Position numbers and translations under genes: made by a program. Positions 44,183 to 54,644 of a stretch of 64,000 nt of DNA are shown here, piece after piece; position 1 is the stretch's first letter; each line of letters opens with the position of its first letter. The stretch is from Protopterus annectens (Eukaryota > Chordata > Ceratodontiformes > Protopteridae), in assembly GCF_019279795.1 (NCBI RefSeq), contig NC_056739.1, positions 14,932,792 through 14,996,791 of the forward strand, written 5' to 3'. A model generated the notes under the pieces. It was given only the letters and a program-made list of their open reading frames with translations, did not search any database and was not told where the DNA came from.

Positions 44183-46486
44183 ATGTCGAAGGACACAAAG
44201 GTCTCAGGCTTCAAGAAGTGTGACTCGTGCTGTCAGAAGATTTCTCTGACAGACGGTCACACTTCTTGTGTTTACTGCCTGGGACCTCTGCACCTGCAGG
44301 ACTCTTGTGCTATCTGTCATGCCTTCAGCCCAAGAGTCCTGCAGGAGCGCAGAAATAAATTGATATTGAGGGGCTTATTAAAGCCTGAGAGCTCCCCGAC
44401 TAAGTTGGCGCCGGGGAAGCCCTCGAAACCTATCAAGCCTTCGGCTGAAAGTTCCAAGCCGTCGGCTACTGGTTTATCTTCTCCAGTGTCGAGATCGGCT
44501 CCGGCCGGAGACGATCCTTCCATTCTAGCAGTCACAGTATCGGCTCCATCCGGCGCCGATACTGCCAGATCTGGACATTCAGTGTCGGCTCCGGCTGGAG
44601 CCGACGTATCCTCGGCTCCTTTGGCTCCATCAATCTCTAAAAAGAGATCTCGATCCCCCTCATTAGAGTCGATACGTTCGGCTCCGAGATCACCTTTGCT
44701 CTCGGAGTGGAGCCATCAGAGCCGTTCTTCTTGGTCGTCCAGGCTGTCTGATCACGACCTCGAGAGAGTGGTGAGTAGACTATTAAAGTCTCAGGCATTG
44801 GCCCAAATGCTCCATAGCCCATCTCAACAGCCGGTAGCTATTTCACATCCACCAAACATTCCTCCTTCGACCCTCTTACAGAGCTTGGAGCCGGAGCTCC
44901 TCGGAACCGTGACCGTTGTAGCTTCGGAGCCGATACCACCCCTTTCGGCTCCATCGTCCTCTGCTCTGATTTCCTCCTTGAGGCCTTCATTGGAGGGATC
45001 CGGGCGTCTGGTCTCTCTCATCGGCTCCGAGGGGGCAAGTGGCATCGGACCCTTGTCCGACCCCGTTCTCCCTCTCGGGGCTTCGGCATTGGTGAGCTCA
45101 GCCCCGACATCTGCCTCGGAGCCTTCCCTCTCGGTGAAGCCTGGAGTTCCTATCTCTTCGGAGCGGGAACCTTCTGGTCTCTCTGATGGGGGAGCCTTCG
45201 AGGTGATGAGGAGTGTACTAGCCCCTGGGCTTAGTCAACGGACAGTTCCATCAGCTCCTCCCACTACAGTACCTTTTGACGTCTCTTCCCACACTCTTGC
45301 TCCCAGACCCAGAGATCCAACGCCTCAGGTTTCCCCATTGGGAATATCTTCCTCTTCTGATGCTTCTCCTGATCCATCAGGTGAACCTCCGCGCAAGAGG
45401 ACATGTAAGAGGAAACATCTAGACTCCCCCGAGTCTATTACATCTGATACTGACCTGGATGAGTCGGAGGGATCCCCAAGGTCTTCCTCTGAGGATGTCT
45501 CTTTCTCAAACATCCTTGAACTCCTTAAGCAGAGGGGGAACTGGCCCTCCCTTAATCCTTCCGAGGACGAGTCAGTATACCTGGAGGCATTGGGATCTCG
45601 ACCCTCCACCTCCTGGGTGTCTCTGCCTTTCGACCCTCTTATGGATGTAGTGGTTCGGAAGGTGTGGATGGCTCCAGATTTGGTGGAACCTATTCCTAGG
45701 AGGCCTTCTAAATTCATTACGGCCTCACCAGATAGACAATATTTGACAAAGGGTGTCCCAGTTGATGCCATGGTGGTGGCTGCTGCCACCAAGAAGGAAC
45801 TAGCTGATCCTTCAGTACCTGTCCATCCTCCTAACAAGGATTCTAGGACTATGGACAGGTAAGGCAAGTGGATTTTTTCTTCAGTGACTTTTGCCATGAG
45901 ATCGCTGAACTACTTGTGCCACTTCACCCACCTTCAAAGAGATGTTCTTAAAGAGTTGGGAGACGTTTTACAGGATCCGTCAGCTGCTGGGTCTCAGGAT
46001 AAGATTAGCTCACAGCTAGGAGTCCTTAACTCCATTGTTAACTCCTCTATGCAGCTCATTTCTTATGCAGCCGATGGAGCGAGTAGGGCCGCAGGCACAG
46101 GAGTGGCTTTAAGGCGTCAGTCCTGGATGCGGCTTTGTAATTTTGCAGACCCCTTCAAGGCGTCCTTCACAAACTCCCCTTTTGATGGTTCGACCTTGTT
46201 CGGACCTCAAGTAAAAGACACTTTGACTAGATGTGAACAAGATGGCAAGACTCTTTCTGCCATAGGAGTCCATTTCTCCACCCCTTCAAGACCTTACCCC
46301 AAAGGACAGAAGGGAGGGAAAATGTGGTTCCGCAAATCTCACGGAGTCACGCCTGATGCACGAAGTCAGTTTACCCCCAGAGGCAGAGGGGGTAACAATA
46401 ATAGACACCGCCCTAGGGGCAGAGGGGGTCCGCAGAATCAGGGTAGCAGAGAGCCTCTTTCTGACAAACCCTTCCAGCATCCCTGA
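44183..46486 (+). pseudogene. DIRS B Gag-like ORF with one nonsense codon
   Basis: The 768-codon frame from MSKDTKVSGF has the same length as in element A. The N-terminal Cys/His cluster (C13 to H46), Ser/Pro-rich middle with SAP-GAD repeats, acidic TSDTDLDESEGSPRSSSED, ISYAADGASRAAGTG region and RGRGGNNN tail are all present. The codon for Tyr in DRYGKR has become TAA (45860-45862), the only stop. ATG 44183 is chosen over the upstream 44102 because the sequence before it is a poly-T leader and the MSKD start is shared by A and E. The stop is TGA, followed by G and then the pol ATG. Confidence 0.9.
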
Positions 46487-46487
46487 G

Positions 46488-48415
46488 ATGTTGCCCGATT
46501 GTCCACCTTCGGAGGCAGTCGGGGGAAGATTATCGCTGTACCCAATAGCCTGGCTTTCCCTTTCTCAAGACAAATGGGTACAGTCGATTATATCCGAGGG
46601 TTACAAAATTCCCTTTATTCAAACCCCAATTCAGCAAAAGGGAACCCTTCCAGACGTTCCACCTGGTCTAAGGGAACTAGCAGTACTAGAAATATCAAAA
46701 CTGCTAGCAAAAAGAGCCATCCAGCCAGTCCCAGCGGACCAAATAGGATCCGGAGTCTACTCAAGGTTCTTTTTAGTTCCAAAAAAGACAGGGGACTGGA
46801 GACCAATATTAGATCTGAGCAAACTAAACAAGTTTGTAAAGAAATCAAGATTCTGGATGGTCACGCTTCAGTCCATTCTACCCTTTCTGGGCAAGGACAA
46901 TTGGATGTGCTCGATAGATCTTCAGGATGCGTACTATCACATAAAAATTCACAGGCGCTCCAGAAGATTTCTCCGCTTTCAGCTGGGGACCAGTCACTTC
47001 CAATTCAGGGCCCTGCCCTTTGGACTCACTACAGCCCCCAGAGTGTTCACCAAATGTATGGCAGCGGTTACGGCTCACCTGAGACGTCAAGGATTCCAGG
47101 TGTTTCCATATCTAGACGACTGGCTCCTCACTGCCACCAGCAGGCATCAACTTCTCCAAGCCAGAGGTTACACCACATTCACATTTGCAGAGGGCTAGGG
47201 ATTTCTATAAATTTCGAAAAATCTGCCTTGTCGCCTTGTCAATCTATTACTTTTATAGGCGCAAAATTGGACACCGTACAACTTTCAGCAAAGTTAACAG
47301 ACCAAAGGATCTTGGACATTCAAAGTCACGTCCAGGTGATTGTTCTCAGCAACAAAATTCAGGCCAGATTTGCTCTGAAAGTATTGGGTCTTATGGCGGC
47401 CGTCATAACACTTCTTCCCTTTGCCCGCTTTTACATGCGTCTTCTACAATGGATGCTATTCGTCCAATGGTCTTTTCAACAACTTCCCATGCGTCACAAG
47501 ATCACAATAACTCCAACTTGCAAAAGGCATCTGACCTGGTGGATATCGTCCCCTCAAGTCCATCAGGGCAGACCCTTTGTTCCTCCTGCCCCGGTCGCCA
47601 CGGTTACATCGGACGCCTCCCTGATCGGGTGGGGGGGGCATTATCAGGGCAGGATGGTCTATGGCACTTGGCAACCTTTCGAATACCATCTGCACATAAA
47701 TGTCCTGGAGATGAGAGCAGTGCTTTTAACGTTGCAAGCCCTCAATGACTCTCTTCCCCTGGGAACTATTGCAGTCCAAACGGACAATATGTCCGTAGTG
47801 TGGTATATCAATAAGCAGGGCGGAACCAAGTCCTATCCACTGTGTCGAGAGGCTCTCAGACTTTGGCAATGGGCAATCTCTTCTCAGCGGTTTCTGATAG
47901 CAACGCATATCCCTGGGAAATCCAACATCATAGCGGACAGATTGAGCAGAGCTATTCTCATGCCTCACGAGTGGTCTCTCAAACAATCAGTGACGGAAGA
48001 GATTTTTCAGAAGTGGGTCCTTCCTTGCTGCGACCTTTTCGCTACACCTCAAAACAGCAAATGCCCAGACTTCTTCTCTCTCTTCCCCCTTCCAGGCCAT
48101 CCCCCCAGAGACGCTCTAACCCAAGATTGGCCCCAGGGACTTCTTTATGCCTTTCCCCCCTTTCCGCTGATACCTCAACTAATTCAGAAAGCAACCGCCT
48201 TGAGAGCCAAGTTGATTCTCATTGCCTCTTATTGGCCTCGACAGATATGGTTTCCGTTCCTACATCGTTATCTCTTGGTACAGCCATGGCATCTGGACCC
48301 GGTTCCAGATCTTCTGACCCACCAGTCAGGCAGCTGCACCAATCCATACCTTCTCTCAACCTCACTGCTTGGTTGCTCCACTTCCATCCTTAGCCAGGCT
48401 TCCTATGATTTCTAA
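46488..48415 (+). pseudogene. DIRS B pol: reverse transcriptase, RNase H, methyltransferase-like
   Basis: It starts MLPDCPPSEAVGG one base after the gag stop. SRFFLVPKKTGDWRPILDLS, SIDLQDAYYH and FPYLDDWLL show an intact reverse transcriptase. At 47171-47176 a 2-bp insertion (caccacattc against caccattc in A) shifts the frame; the protein continues in the new frame with the RNase H residues TSDASLIGWGG, NVLEMRA, QTDNMS and NIIADRLS. The methyltransferase-like part has DLFATPQNSKCPDFF and AFPPFPLI. Apart from that insertion the gene looks functional. Confidence 0.9.
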
Positions 48416-49421
48416 TCCCATCCGGGATATCATAGTAGCTTCCCTAAAATCTTCTACCAGAAGGATTTACACTAGTAAATGGCGACGTTTCTCCTTCTGG
48501 GCAAAAGCTAGGAACATAGACCCCTATACTGCTCCGATTCATTCGGTCTTGGACTTCCTAGCTGAGATTTTTCATTCAGGATCCTCTTCCTCCACAGTAA
48601 AAGTTCAGATGGCAGCCATTTCGAATTTTCATATAGGCCTTTTGGACCACAACATTATGTCACATAAACTTTGCAAGGCATTCCTTCGAGGTATCTTTTT
48701 ATTTAAACCTCCGATTAGAGACCCCCCACCACAGTGGGATCTAAATTTAATTTTAACATCCTTGATTCTTCCACCTTTCGAACCTGCGGCTGCCTGTTCT
48801 TTGAAATTTCTTTCTTGGAAGACACTTTTTCTAGTCGCCATTACTTCTGCCAGGAGAGTATCTGAGCTTCATGCTCTCTGCATTCGTCCTCCCTACTTAA
48901 TCTTCCACAAAGACAGGGTATCTCTAAGGACTAATCCGTCTTTCTTACCAAAAGTGGCATCGCAGATGAACTTAAATCAATCCATTGATCTTCCAGTGTT
49001 TTTCCCGAGTTATTCTGATAGAGCGGAACAAAAATTACATTGTCTTGATGTTCACCGCCAGCTCAGATATTATCTGGACAAAACTAAACTTTTTAGGAAA
49101 TCTGATCAACTGTTTCTATCCTATGCAGAGAACAGGAAAGGCCTTCCAGTTTCCAAGGTGACTTTATCTAGATGGCTGTCTTCTGTGATTACTTACATTT
49201 ATCAGCTCAGAGGCAAAGAGTTGATTTCTATGCCAAAAGCCCATTCTACCAGAGCTCTAGCTACATCGACAGCTTTTCAAGCTAGACTTCCAATAGACAC
49301 TATTTGTGCAGCAGCCACATGGGCCTCTCCTCATACCTTTGTTTCACATTACAAATTAGACTTGGCCTCCAGAGACAGAGCGAATTTTGGTTCCGCCGTT
49401 CTCAAGAGTCTGTTCCATTGA
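48369..49421 (+). pseudogene. DIRS B tyrosine recombinase, catalytic part intact
   Basis: A 350-codon frame covers the core-binding and catalytic domains. Arg162/163 lies in SARRVSEL, His292 and Arg295 in HSTR, and Tyr328 in HYKLD, as in element E. The N-terminal part lies in a different frame because one base is missing near 48329 (caggcagctg against caggtcaactg in A). The Met at 48369 is therefore not the original start. The original frame ran upstream across pol in the gag frame. It ends 35 bases before the ICR. Confidence 0.88.
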
Positions 49422-49455
49422 GCCACCCAGGATAGAGGTGCTAGGGACGTGGTCC

Positions 49456-49558
49456 CATCCAGCAAGAATGAAGGCGAGATTGACAACTTAACATTTAGAA
49501 GTTATGTACCTACCATAACGTTCCATGTTAGTTGTCTTCTCTCGCCTTCTTTCTTGCG
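49456..49558. repeat. internal complementary region of DIRS B
   Basis: Bases 49456-49494 are the reverse complement of the element's left end (43671-43709). Bases 49497-49558 are the reverse complement of its right end (49890-49950). The joint is acat-tta-gaag. This is the layout used in the circular-junction model for DIRS-1. Confidence 0.94.
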
Positions 49559-49760
49559 TCCCGCCCCCTAGCCTGGTCAGACCAAGAAGATTATGCCTCT
49601 TCTATTAAGAGGTTTTATTCTTTTTCTAGCTATTCAGCTTCTAGTGTCACTAGATTAGGTTGATCCTTTCTAGAGGATTATGATGTTTATGATTGTCATT
49701 TAGTATTGTTACTTTTTCTTCCTCCTCTACAGTTGGAAGAATATATTCCTAATTTCCTTA

Positions 49761-49950
49761 GCTACCAAACGAGATCTGGGTAGTCTCCGCCTTGCATCAT
49801 GGGATATAGGGTTGCCTCGAGCTGGTAAAATTAGCTCTCGAGCTTAGCAAGTGCCGAGTCGGAGCCGAGAATCGGCTCAGAACCCATCCAGCAAGAAAGA
49901 AGGTGAGAGAAGACAACTAACATGGAACGTTATGGTAGGTACATAACTTC
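49761..49950. repeat. right inverted terminal repeat of DIRS B with extension
   Basis: The inner part is the inverted match of the left repeat. The outer bases (taacatggaacgttatgg to cataacttc) form the right-only extension. They contain GTTATG-gtaggta-CATAAC at 49929-49947. Confidence 0.92.
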
Positions 49951-49951
49951 T

Positions 49952-50320
49952 TATTCAATACTTCTGTTCTGAAATTTAAATTACAAAAGAATCTACTTTT
50001 ATATTAAAGTATGAAACTTTAGTCCCTAACGGACTTAATACAGAATGTAATTGGAGGATTTTAATTGGATAAATGTTTTGTAATGATATAACTGCTTTTG
50101 TTATTTTATTGAATAATTAGGGGAAATTGTTTTGTATATAAAGGATGTGGATTATTTGTATTTTTTATATTCTGTAAAGGCTTTTTAGCTGAAGTGCTAA
50201 GAGAGATTTTACCTGAATAAAAATTACTGTTTAGAAAACTGCTTGGTGTGACCCTAGAACCAATTCCCTGTCATCTGGCCAAGATCCTAGCTCCACCCAA
50301 AGACAGACATTTTTGGAGTA
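49952..50320 (+). pseudogene. Penelope-like element 2, C-terminal end and 3' region
   Basis: With one frameshift the translation gives KLQ, then ESTFILKYETLVPNGLN (about 49990-50045), which matches ES-RFILNYRTHFPNGMN at the C-terminus of PLE 1. It is therefore the missing end of the gene broken by DIRS B. The 3' region (gctgaagtgctaagagag, aactgcttggtgtgac) resembles the end of PLE 1. The exact right border is uncertain. Confidence 0.82.
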
Positions 50321-50339
50321 AGGGAATTCAATTCCTGTA

Positions 50340-50508
50340 GGTGCCATCAAGAAGCGCAGCAAACTAGATCTGGGGTCAGTCAGGGATGGCAGGGGATTAT
50401 GGGTGAAGGGGAGGAGCTAGGAGCTCAGATCTAAGCTATGAAAGATTGCCGGCTCGGATCCGAGGTCGGATCTGATTCCCAAGGTGCTGACAAATGAAGT
50501 TAACTACT
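50340..50508. mobile_element. isolated DIRS terminal-repeat fragment
   Basis: The words aactagatctggggtcag, gggattatgggtgaagggg and gccggctcggatccgag follow the same order as the inner-to-outer part of DIRS terminal repeats (compare 32047-32190). No coding sequence of matching orientation lies next to it. Confidence 0.55.
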
Positions 50509-51261
50509 TCAGATTCCATTTTTCTACCCTGCAGAGATCCTTTTCTAGGAATCAGCAAGATGGAAAAGATGTAATTCCAAAAATCTCAAGGGCCTTTTAG
50601 GACTAACAAGGGGGATTTTCCCCTAGAGGCAGGGGGGAAATGCCAGTTGAAGATGCTGTCCTCGTGGCAGAGGGGGGGGGGGGTCAGCAAAACCAAGGAT
50701 TTGGAGATTTATTTTTGGATAGACCCTTTCAGCACTCCTGAAAGGTTGACCGATTGCTCTTCTCAGTCAGGGGGGTGCTTGTCTTTGCACCAAGAAGCCA
50801 GGGCAGCCATCACAAAAGAATTTCTGGTGCAAAAGATCATATCCAGAGTATATTTTATTCCCTTTTTACAAACTCCTCCACTCTCCGATGTTCCACCCAG
50901 TCAGTGGGAGTTAGCAACTCTAAAAGTTCAAAAGCTGCTAGGAAAAAAAAGAGTCATCCAAGTGGTTCCACTAGACCAAAGAGATCTGGAACTTACTCAA
51001 GGTCCTTTCTAGTGCCAAAGAAAACAGGGATCCTGTGGCCCATTTTGGATCTCAGTTATCTAAACCAGTATGTAAAGAACTCCAAGTTCAGGATGGTCAC
51101 AGTTCAGTCCTTACTGCCTCTTCTACAGAAGGATGACTAGATGTGCTCCATAGATCTACAAGATGCGTACTATCACATCAAGATGAACAGTCATTCTTGG
51201 AGATATTTGTGCTTTTGATTGGATGCCAGTCATTACCAATTCATAGCCCTACCCTTTGGAC

Positions 51262-51312
51262 TCACCACAGCCCCCAAGGTGTTCAACACACCACAGCCCC
51301 TAAGGTGTTCAC
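51262..51312. repeat. 25-bp tandem duplication in DIRS D
   Basis: The segment caccacagcccccaaggtgt plus a few bases is repeated once immediately downstream with one difference. Confidence 0.85.
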
Positions 51313-51687
51313 CAAATGTATGGCAGTGGTAACAGCTCATCTCAGACTGCTCAGATTCAGTGTTTCCTTATTTGGACGACTGGCTCCTCACTGCCCCAAC
51401 AAGGAATCCCTTTGAAAATACCAGGGATTACTTACTCCAATTGTGTCCATCTTCCCTGATCTTCCCAAGTCACTTCTTCAGTCAGTTCAAGTCTTGTGGT
51501 TTATAGGAGCTCACCTGAATAAAATCAATCAGTTTGTCTTTCTACAAAAAGCAGAGTACATACCTTGAAATTGCATGTCAGTCAGATTCTCTCACCTTTT
51601 TCCTCTAGCAAAATTCATTCTTCAAGCCTTAGGGTCTATGGCTGTGGCCATTACCCTACTACCCACTGCTTGTCTTCCCTTGTGAAT

Positions 51688-52340
51688 TAGGTGCATAGGT
51701 AGGTACTAGGCTATTGGCCCTAGGGCCTATATAAGCCTAGCCAAAAGGTACCCTGGCTTTCGCCACCTAAGAAAATTATTTTCCTGTGCCACTGTTGAGC
51801 AGAGCCACAGAAGTGATCCCCGGGGTGAATTTCCTATCTCCCATCCAATCATCAAGATTTTTCTTGAAGAGTGCTAATGAGGAGCTTTGTTTGATATAGA
51901 TAAGTAGTTTGTTCCAGAGTATGGGAAGTCTCTGGGACAGGAATCTATCCCTCCAGCATGTTCTGTTTACTGTGATGACAAGGTTTAGGTCCCTAGAGCA
52001 TGTATTTCATAGGGATTGGGATTTCTTTAAGTGGAGCATGTCTAAAAGCTCTGGGTTTGACATAGCTTTGTGTGTTAGGCAGAGATCACCTCTGAGTAGG
52101 TGATATGCAACAGAGTAAAGCTGCAGTTTTTTCAGACGGTCTGCGTAGGACATCTGTTTGAGGCCGGTAATCCTCTTTGTGAGGTATTTCTGTGGCCTTT
52201 CCAGTTGTTGTAGATGTCTTGTGAGGTACATACCAAAAGGGGCATTGTACTCTATAATGGGTCTAATGAGTGACAAGTAGAGAGAAACAATGACCTCTTT
52301 CTTCCTGGATGAGAAACCTTTTGTGATGAAGTGTGCCAGA
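51688..52340 (-). mobile_element. CR1 LINE 3' fragment (copy 3), minus strand
   Basis: The tail (gtaggtactaggctattggc) is the reverse of the CR1 tail at 2803-2850. The 90-codon frame 52276-52007 (SLIRPIIEYNAPFGMYLTRHLQQLE) is the CR1 C-terminal region and matches decayed sequence at 2270-2520. It is inserted in element D between pol motifs. Confidence 0.88.
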
Positions 52341-53146
52341 AAACCTGCTGCACTTGTGTTGTCAAGGGAATTTGGAATTCTCCAAAGGACTCTATCAGTA
52401 CAATCATAAATTCTTTGACAACCTTTGAACCATCCTATAAAACTTTCTTGGGTTTGGAGGGACTCTCTACTTTGGTGGATTCAGTCCAACAAGGTTTTTC
52501 AGGGATGTTCCTTTATATTTCCTTCCTCAAAGACCACACTGACCATGGACACCTCCTAGTTGGGGTGGGATGGGGTACATTTCCTGGGATAAACTGTTCA
52601 AGGCATGTGGTCCCCACAACAGACCAATTCACATATAAATGGCTTAGCGATGACAGCAGTCCTTTTAGCATTGCAGGTCTTTCAGAACTCTCTTCCTCTA
52701 GGGACAATTGCAATCCAGATGGATAACATGTCAGTGGTATGGTACATCAACAAACAGGAGGGAATTAGAAGTTATGTACCTACCATAACGTTCCATGTTA
52801 GTTGTCTTCTCTCACCTTCTTTCTTGCTGGATGGGTTCGGAGCCAATCCTCGGCTCCGACTCGGCATTTGCTAAGCTCGAGAGCTAATTTTACCAGCTCG
52901 AGGCAACCCTATATCCCATGATGCAAGGCGAGACTACCTCAGATCTCATTTGGTAGCTACAAGAAAAAACCCTGCCATAAAAATTTTTTCACAAGGAAGA
53001 AGACAAACTAAAAGTAGAAGAAACCAGGTCAAAACCCGGAAACAGTAGTGACACTTCCTACTGGGAGCTCATGGAAAGAGTGAACTAAACCCAGAAAAGA
53101 GTACAACTTCAAGGTCTGTCCAGGCTAGGGGGAAGGAGGGAGGGAT

Positions 53147-53250
53147 GCAAGAAAGAAGGTGAGAGAAGACAACTAACATGGAACGTTATGGTAGGTACAT
53201 AACGTCTAAATGTTAAGTTGTCAAACTCACCTTCATTCTTGCTGGATGGG
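53147..53250. repeat. internal complementary region of DIRS C
   Basis: It mirrors the 3' terminus (52768-52830) and the 5' terminus (61030-61072), with the joint acgtct-aa-atgttaag. Confidence 0.9.
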
Positions 53251-53282
53251 ACCGCGTCCCTAGCACCTCTATCCTGGGTGGC

Positions 53283-54644
53283 TCAATGGAACAGACTCTT
53301 GAGAACTGTGGAACCAAACCTGGCCCTGTCCCTGGAGGCCAAGTCCAATTTGTAATGAGAAACAAAGGTGTGAGGAGTGGCCCACGTGGCTGCTGCACAA
53401 ATGGTGTCAATAGGTAGCCTATCTTGTAAAGCTGTGGAAGTGGCTAGGCTCCTGGTAGAATGTGCTTTTGGTTTCGAGGGCAGTTGCTTGCCCCTAAGAA
53501 GATAAACATAAGAAATTATAGAAGACAGCCATCTGGATAGGGTCACTTTGGAGACCTGAAGACCTTTCCTGTTTTCTGCATAAGAAAGAAACAGTTGATC
53601 AGATTTCCTGAATTGTTTAGTTCTGTCCAAGTAATACTTGAGTTGACGATGGACATCCAAACAGTGAAGTTTTTGTTCCGCCTTGTTAGAATAATTAGGG
53701 AAAAAGACTGGCAAATCAATAGATTGGTTCATATTCTTCTGGGAAGCAATCTTAGGCAAAAAGGATGGATTGGTTCTTAATGATACCCTATCTTTGTGGA
53801 AAACCAAATATGGGGAATGGACACAGAGAGCCTGAAGTTCAGATACCCTTCTCGCTGAAGTAACAGCCACTAGAAAAATTGTCTTCCAGGAAAGAAACTT
53901 CAATGAGCATGTAGCAGCCGGTTCAAAGGGGGGTAGTATCAAGGATGCCAGCATTAAATTTAAATCCCACTGCGGAGGGGGATCTTTGATAGGAGGTTTT
54001 AGGAGAAATATCCCTCTCAGAAAGGCTTTGCAAAGCTTGTGGGACATAATATTTTGATCCACTAAGCCCACATGAAAATTTGAGATAGCTGCCAATTGAA
54101 CCTTAACTGTAGATGGAGAAGAACCCAATTGAAAAATCTCAGCTAAGAATTCCAATACTGAATGCACAGGAGCAGTAAAGGGATCTAAGTCTCTAGACTT
54201 TGCCCAGAAGGAAAAATGTTGCCATTTACTAGCATAAATCCTTCTAGTAGAGGACTTTAGAGAAGCTACTATGATCTCTCTAACAGGGTCAGAGATCATA
54301 GGAAGCTTGGCTAAGGAAGGAAGTGGAGCAACCAAGCAGTGAGGTTGAGAGAATGTATGGACCGGTGCAGTTGACCCGAATGGTGGGTCAGAAGATCTGG
54401 AACTGGGTCCAGATGCCAAGGCTGTACCACGAGATGATGATGCAGGGACGGAAACCAAATTTGTCGAGGCCAGTAAGGGGCAATGAGAATCAACTTGGCT
54501 CTCAATACGGTAGCTTTCTGAATTACTTGAGGAATAAGTGGGTATGGAGGAAAAGCATAAAGAAGTCCCCGGGGCCAATCCTCGGTTAGAGCGTCCTTCG
54601 GGGGATGGCGTGGTATAGGAAAGAGAGTGAAGACGTCTAGGCAT
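53283..54644 (-). CDS. DIRS C tyrosine recombinase, open frame
   Basis: An uninterrupted 453-residue frame is the longest recombinase here. The N-terminal third overlaps the methyltransferase-like end of pol in another frame. The core-binding region includes SLKSSTRRIYASKWQHFSFW, and the catalytic domain has Arg265/266 in SARRVSEL, His395 and Arg398 in HSTR, and Tyr431 in HYKLD. The frame continues upstream of 54644 past a single CGA-to-TGA stop near 54672 to 55907, so the original protein may have been longer. It has all residues expected of an active integrase-like enzyme. Confidence 0.91.
   Translation of the reverse strand: MPRRLHSLSYTTPSPEGRSNRGLAPGTSLCFSSIPTYSSSNSESYRIESQVDSHCPLLASTNLVSVPASSSRGTALASGPSSRSSDPPFGSTAPVHTFSQPHCLVAPLPSLAKLPMISDPVREIIVASLKSSTRRIYASKWQHFSFWAKSRDLDPFTAPVHSVLEFLAEIFQLGSSPSTVKVQLAAISNFHVGLVDQNIMSHKLCKAFLRGIFLLKPPIKDPPPQWDLNLMLASLILPPFEPAATCSLKFLSWKTIFLVAVTSARRVSELQALCVHSPYLVFHKDRVSLRTNPSFLPKIASQKNMNQSIDLPVFFPNYSNKAEQKLHCLDVHRQLKYYLDRTKQFRKSDQLFLSYAENRKGLQVSKVTLSRWLSSIISYVYLLRGKQLPSKPKAHSTRSLATSTALQDRLPIDTICAAATWATPHTFVSHYKLDLASRDRARFGSTVLKSLFH

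Larger units (their letters stand above)
43671..49950 (+). mobile_element. DIRS element B, near full length, plus strand
   Basis: At 6.28 kb this is the best-preserved DIRS layout in the window. The left terminal repeat is 43671-43830, gag 44183-46486, pol 46488-48415, recombinase to 49421, ICR 49456-49558 and right terminal repeat 49761-49950. The damage consists of one nonsense codon in gag, a 2-bp insertion in pol and one deletion upstream of the recombinase domain. It is inserted inside the endonuclease gene of PLE 2 with no evident duplication. Confidence 0.95.
50515..52767 (+). pseudogene. DIRS D gag end, reverse transcriptase, RNase H start
   Basis: The gag C-terminus (SKISRAF-like) lies at 50560-50700. 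Pol pieces include SRSFLVPKKTGILWPILDLSYLN (about 50990-51065), then SIDLQDAYYHIKM (51150-51190) and LPFGLTTAPKVF (51250-51285). A 25-bp tandem duplication at 51262-51312 disrupts the frame. YLDD survives only as LFGRLAP in the wrong frame. RNase H residues IQMDNMSVVWYINKQEG lie at 52710-52765, next to the insertion of C. Confidence 0.8.

Noticed and set aside
48369..49421. Phage or bacterial integrase, suggesting prokaryotic DNA
   Set aside because: The recombinase is flanked by DIRS RT/RNase H, ICR and terminal repeats, and the window is full of vertebrate LINE families. No ribosome binding sites or operons are present.
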